Part shown: piece by piece, positions 4,514-5,247 of the stretch
Layout: every line of letters begins with the position of its first letter
Numbering within the stretch: position 1 is the first letter of the stretch
Notes under the pieces: generated by a model
Told to the model about the DNA's origin: nothing
What the model saw: only the letters and a program-made list of their open reading frames with translations
Database searches by the model: none
Assembly (NCBI GenBank): GCA_937894355.1
Contig: CALCRD010000076.1
Span: 1 to 5,247, forward strand
DNA from: an uncultured Bacillus sp.
GTDB taxonomy: Bacteria > Bacillota > Bacilli > Bacillales > Cytobacillaceae
Length of the DNA stretch: 5,247 nucleotides
Direction: 5' to 3'
Program-made: the position numbers and the translations under genes

Positions 4514-5247
4514 CTTTTTTATTGTGTTAATGCATACCTATTTAACAAAGCTTAAAACAAGATCATTTTTGGTAACAACTGCAATTACGATCATCATTAT
4601 AGTTGCTTTAACAAATATGCCAAAAATAATCGAATATTTTAATAAAAATGATCAAGATAAAATTGCGGTTATCGATGAATCTGGACAGTTGTATGCTCCG
4701 CTAAATCAACAATTAAAGGCTGTAAACAATGAAATGAACCTTAGTGAATTTGAGGGCAGTATATCTGAAGCCGAAGCTGAAGTTGAAGAAGGCACATATA
4801 AAGGTGTATTGTTGTTGAGTCTAGGCGAAGACAAACTCCCTGAGGCTACTTACAAAGCGATGAGTGTTACGGATTCAGCAACAGCATCTGAACTCCAAAA
4901 TATTTTACAACAGATTAAAGTAAATATGGCGGCATCGCAAATAAATTTAACACCAGATCAGCTTGGCAAGCTATATGAACCAGTATCCTTTAGTCAAGTT
5001 GCCTTAGAAAAAAATGCCAAAACGGAACAGGAGCTTAATCAAGCTAGGGGACTTGTGTACTTTTTACTCTTTATCATCTATTTTGCGGTCATCATGTATG
5101 CAAGTATGATTGCAACAGAGGTGGCTACAGAAAAATCGTCACGGGTGATGGAAATCCTCATCTCCAGTGTGTCACCAATTAAGCAAATGTTTGCAAAAAT
5201 TCTAGGAATCGGTTTGCTAAGTCTCACCCAACTGGTTGTCATGTTAG
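4506..5247 (+). CDS. yhaP: ABC-2 type transporter permease, NatB/YhaP type, 3' end outside window
   Basis: The frame begins at TTG 4506, overlapping yhaQ by eight bases, with AGGTG (4495-4499) six bases upstream; the frame has a TAG at 4494, so the start cannot lie further up. A GTG at 4497 is the only alternative before the first internal ATG at 4530. It stays open to the window end for 247 codons, while family members have about 400 residues. The N-terminus (MNNFFIVLMHTYLTKLKTRSF) leads into a first membrane helix at about 22-38. A large extracytoplasmic domain of about 140 residues follows (40-180), then a second helix at about 183-204. The conserved ABC-2 segment EVATEKSSRVMEILISSVSP (205-224) comes next, then the start of a third helix. 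This layout is the NatB/YhaP pattern. With YhaQ it should form a half-size exporter complex in the cell membrane; the substrate is not evident from the sequence. Confidence 0.88.
   Translation, partial: MNNFFIVLMHTYLTKLKTRSFLVTTAITIIIIVALTNMPKIIEYFNKNDQDKIAVIDESGQLYAPLNQQLKAVNNEMNLSEFEGSISEAEAEVEEGTYKGVLLLSLGEDKLPEATYKAMSVTDSATASELQNILQQIKVNMAASQINLTPDQLGKLYEPVSFSQVALEKNAKTEQELNQARGLVYFLLFIIYFAVIMYASMIATEVATEKSSRVMEILISSVSPIKQMFAKILGIGLLSLTQLVVML

Overview
The window looks like chromosome from a low-GC Firmicute of the family Bacillaceae. It is AT-rich, the Shine-Dalgarno sequences are strong (AAGGAG/GGAGG type), GTG and TTG starts occur, and terminators are simple hairpins followed by T-runs. 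The genes and their order match the yhe/yha region of Bacillus subtilis: yheB - yheA - yhaX - yhaR - yhaQ - yhaP. All assignments come from reading motifs and remembered families; no database was searched.

Layout. (1) 1-542: 3' end of a DUF445 membrane protein (yheB). (2) 630-980: YlbF/YmcA-family helical protein (yheA), with its own candidate promoter. (3) 1091-1957: HAD-superfamily Cof-type protein (yhaX). A long hairpin covers its ribosome binding site and a strong terminator follows. (4) 1999-2636: a stretch with no large gene. It holds a convincing 48-codon minus-strand gene for a single-pass membrane peptide (2035-2181), then a structured, repeat-like AT-rich stretch without a credible gene. 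(5) 2664-3458: crotonase-superfamily protein (yhaR), apparently a single-gene unit with a clear sigma-A promoter and a terminator. (6) 3529-5247: two tandem promoters, then an ABC exporter operon, ATPase (yhaQ) overlapping the permease (yhaP), which runs off the window end.

How they fit together. The only clear functional unit is yhaQ-yhaP, a NatAB-type ABC-2 exporter whose downstream promoter resembles extracytoplasmic-function (ECF, cell-envelope stress) sigma promoters. The other genes are separate units that share a conserved neighbourhood. Compared with B. subtilis as I remember it, genes between yheA and yhaX (yhaZ) and between yhaX and yhaR (hemZ, khtSTU) are absent here; the second gap is occupied by the small membrane-protein gene and the repeat-like stretch.

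I do not see a new multi-gene system. The best leads are the loss of the catalytic Asp in YhaX, the hairpin over its ribosome binding site, the small membrane protein, the ECF-like promoter of yhaQP, and the non-hydratase active site of YhaR.
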